Positions 5,765 to 6,541 of a stretch of DNA of 6,541 nucleotides are shown piece by piece. Every line of letters starts with the position of its first letter. Within the stretch, counting starts at the first letter, position 1. The position numbers and the translations under genes were made by a program. The notes under the pieces were generated by a model that saw only the letters and a list, made by a program, of their open reading frames with translations, was not told the DNA's origin and made no database searches. Source of the stretch: Methanoregulaceae archaeon (GTDB taxonomy: Archaea; Halobacteriota; Methanomicrobia; Methanomicrobiales; Methanospirillaceae); contig DUGL01000148.1 of assembly GCA_013331415.1 (NCBI GenBank), positions 1 through 6,541 of the forward strand, read 5' to 3'.

Positions 5765-6541
5765 TTATTCTGCCGGTTCACGGCACATTACCTGGATGAG
5801 GTCGCGGTCAAAGAGCATGGCAACCAGTTTCTTGTCCCCGTTCACGACCGGGAGCTGGTCGATCCTTCCCCGCTTCATCTTCAGGGCACATTCGCTCACT
5901 TCAGCATTCAGGGGAACGGAGATGACATTGCTGATCATGGCTGTCTTCACCGGTTTGTCCGGGAGCTGGATCTTCGAGATGCCATAGCTGACCGTGTGCA
6001 TATCCCGGATACTCTCCCAGGTCCATTCGTCATCATCGGTCCCGTTCGAGAAGTCGCTCACCTCGACGGTATCTTCAATCGAGGAGTGCCGGATCAGGTC
6101 CCGCTCGGAGATGATCCCTTTGAGCCTGCTCTCGGCATCCAGGATAGGAATGGCTTCGAATCCTGAGATCTCCATGATACGTGCGACCAGCGGGAGCGGT
6201 GTCTCCTCCCAGAGAGCATAGGTCTGGCTGATATAGGAGGGCTTGATCTCTTCTTTGATCCGCATCTGGGCAATAGCATGGACAAGGTCGGCGACCGATA
6301 TCAGGCCTACCAGCTTTTGATCCTCGACGACCGGCAGGCGCCGTACATTCTGTTCGATGAGGATCTGTGCTGCCTCACGGACCGGGGTGTCTGGTGTGAC
6401 CGTCTGGGGGTTCCGCGTCATGAGCAGCCCGAGCTGGGTCTCTTCGGCTTTCCGGAGCAGGTCTTTCCTGGTGATGATCCCGACGAGCTTCCCCTCTTTC
6501 AGGACCGGGACCCCGCTGATCCCGGTCCTCTTCAAAATCTT
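5765..6541 (-). CDS. four-CBS-domain protein (5' end outside window)
   Basis: The last 258 residues of a cytosolic protein built from CBS domains, which pair into modules that bind adenosine-type ligands (AMP, ATP, S-adenosylmethionine) and act as energy or metabolite sensors. Numbering from the first visible residue: the second half of CBS1 (about 1-31, GVPVLKEGKLVGIITRKDLL), CBS2 (about 38-90, LPVVEDQKLVGLISVADLV), CBS3 (about 98-150, IPILDAESRLKGIISERDLI), an acidic linker (about 152-175, FSNGTDDDEW) and CBS4 (about 198-254, LPVVNGDKKLVAMLFDRDLI). The frame is open through 6541, and the first half of CBS1 is missing, so the gene continues past the edge; an internal TTG at 6533-6535 is not a credible start. 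No catalytic or DNA-binding domain is visible in this part. It ends 86 bp before psmB in the same orientation. The family is sure; the ligand and target are unknown. Confidence 0.92.
   Translation of the reverse strand, partial: KILKRTGISGVPVLKEGKLVGIITRKDLLRKAEETQLGLLMTRNPQTVTPDTPVREAAQILIEQNVRRLPVVEDQKLVGLISVADLVHAIAQMRIKEEIKPSYISQTYALWEETPLPLVARIMEISGFEAIPILDAESRLKGIISERDLIRHSSIEDTVEVSDFSNGTDDDEWTWESIRDMHTVSYGISKIQLPDKPVKTAMISNVISVPLNAEVSECALKMKRGRIDQLPVVNGDKKLVAMLFDRDLIQVMCREPAE

Noticed and set aside
1..6541. CRISPR array, insertion sequence, tRNA or rRNA, defence or other novel multi-gene system
   Set aside because: I saw no spaced direct repeats, transposase motifs, terminal inverted repeats, clover-leaf sequence or defence-associated domains; nearly all the DNA is accounted for by five known families.

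Overview
The window reads as a stretch of an archaeal chromosome, most likely a euryarchaeal methanogen of the Methanomicrobia (Methanomicrobiales-like). Three things support this: an archaeal 20S proteasome beta subunit with a short autocatalytic propeptide, the archaea-specific KH-domain beta-CASP nuclease aCPSF1/FttA directly beside it, and an archaeal TATA-box promoter instead of bacterial -35/-10 elements. The base composition is moderately GC-rich. The order-level placement is inference; no 16S rRNA or methanogenesis gene is present to confirm it.

All confident genes lie on the minus strand and are read from high to low coordinates. From the right edge they are: a four-CBS-domain protein cut by the window edge (5765 to beyond 6541); an 86-bp gap holding the only obvious promoter, with a TATA-like box and a stem-loop with T-tracts; psmB (5037-5678); a 27-bp gap with a U-rich tract; aCPSF1/FttA (3120-5009); an 80-bp gap containing a possible 24-codon mini-ORF; an MFS transporter (1942-3039); and, only 9 bp after it, a Ppx/GppA-type phosphatase with a C-terminal HD domain (226-1932). 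The last 225 bp at the left edge hold no recognisable gene, only a 52-codon minus-strand ORF that overlaps the phosphatase stop codon as GTGA.

The tight spacing suggests one or two co-transcribed units. One is psmB-fttA, joining protein turnover with RNA 3'-end cleavage and transcription termination. The other is MFS-ppx, which may be read through from the first. The phosphatase would hydrolyse polyphosphate or (p)ppGpp-type nucleotides. The CBS protein probably senses an adenine nucleotide or S-adenosylmethionine-type ligand, but no effector domain is visible in the part present.

This is mainly a housekeeping region. I see no mobile element, CRISPR array, tRNA, rRNA or defence system. The observations most worth a second look concern regulation: the U-tract just upstream of the gene for the factor that acts at U-tracts, the hairpin at the predicted psmB transcription start, and two small ORFs coupled by start/stop overlap to confident genes.
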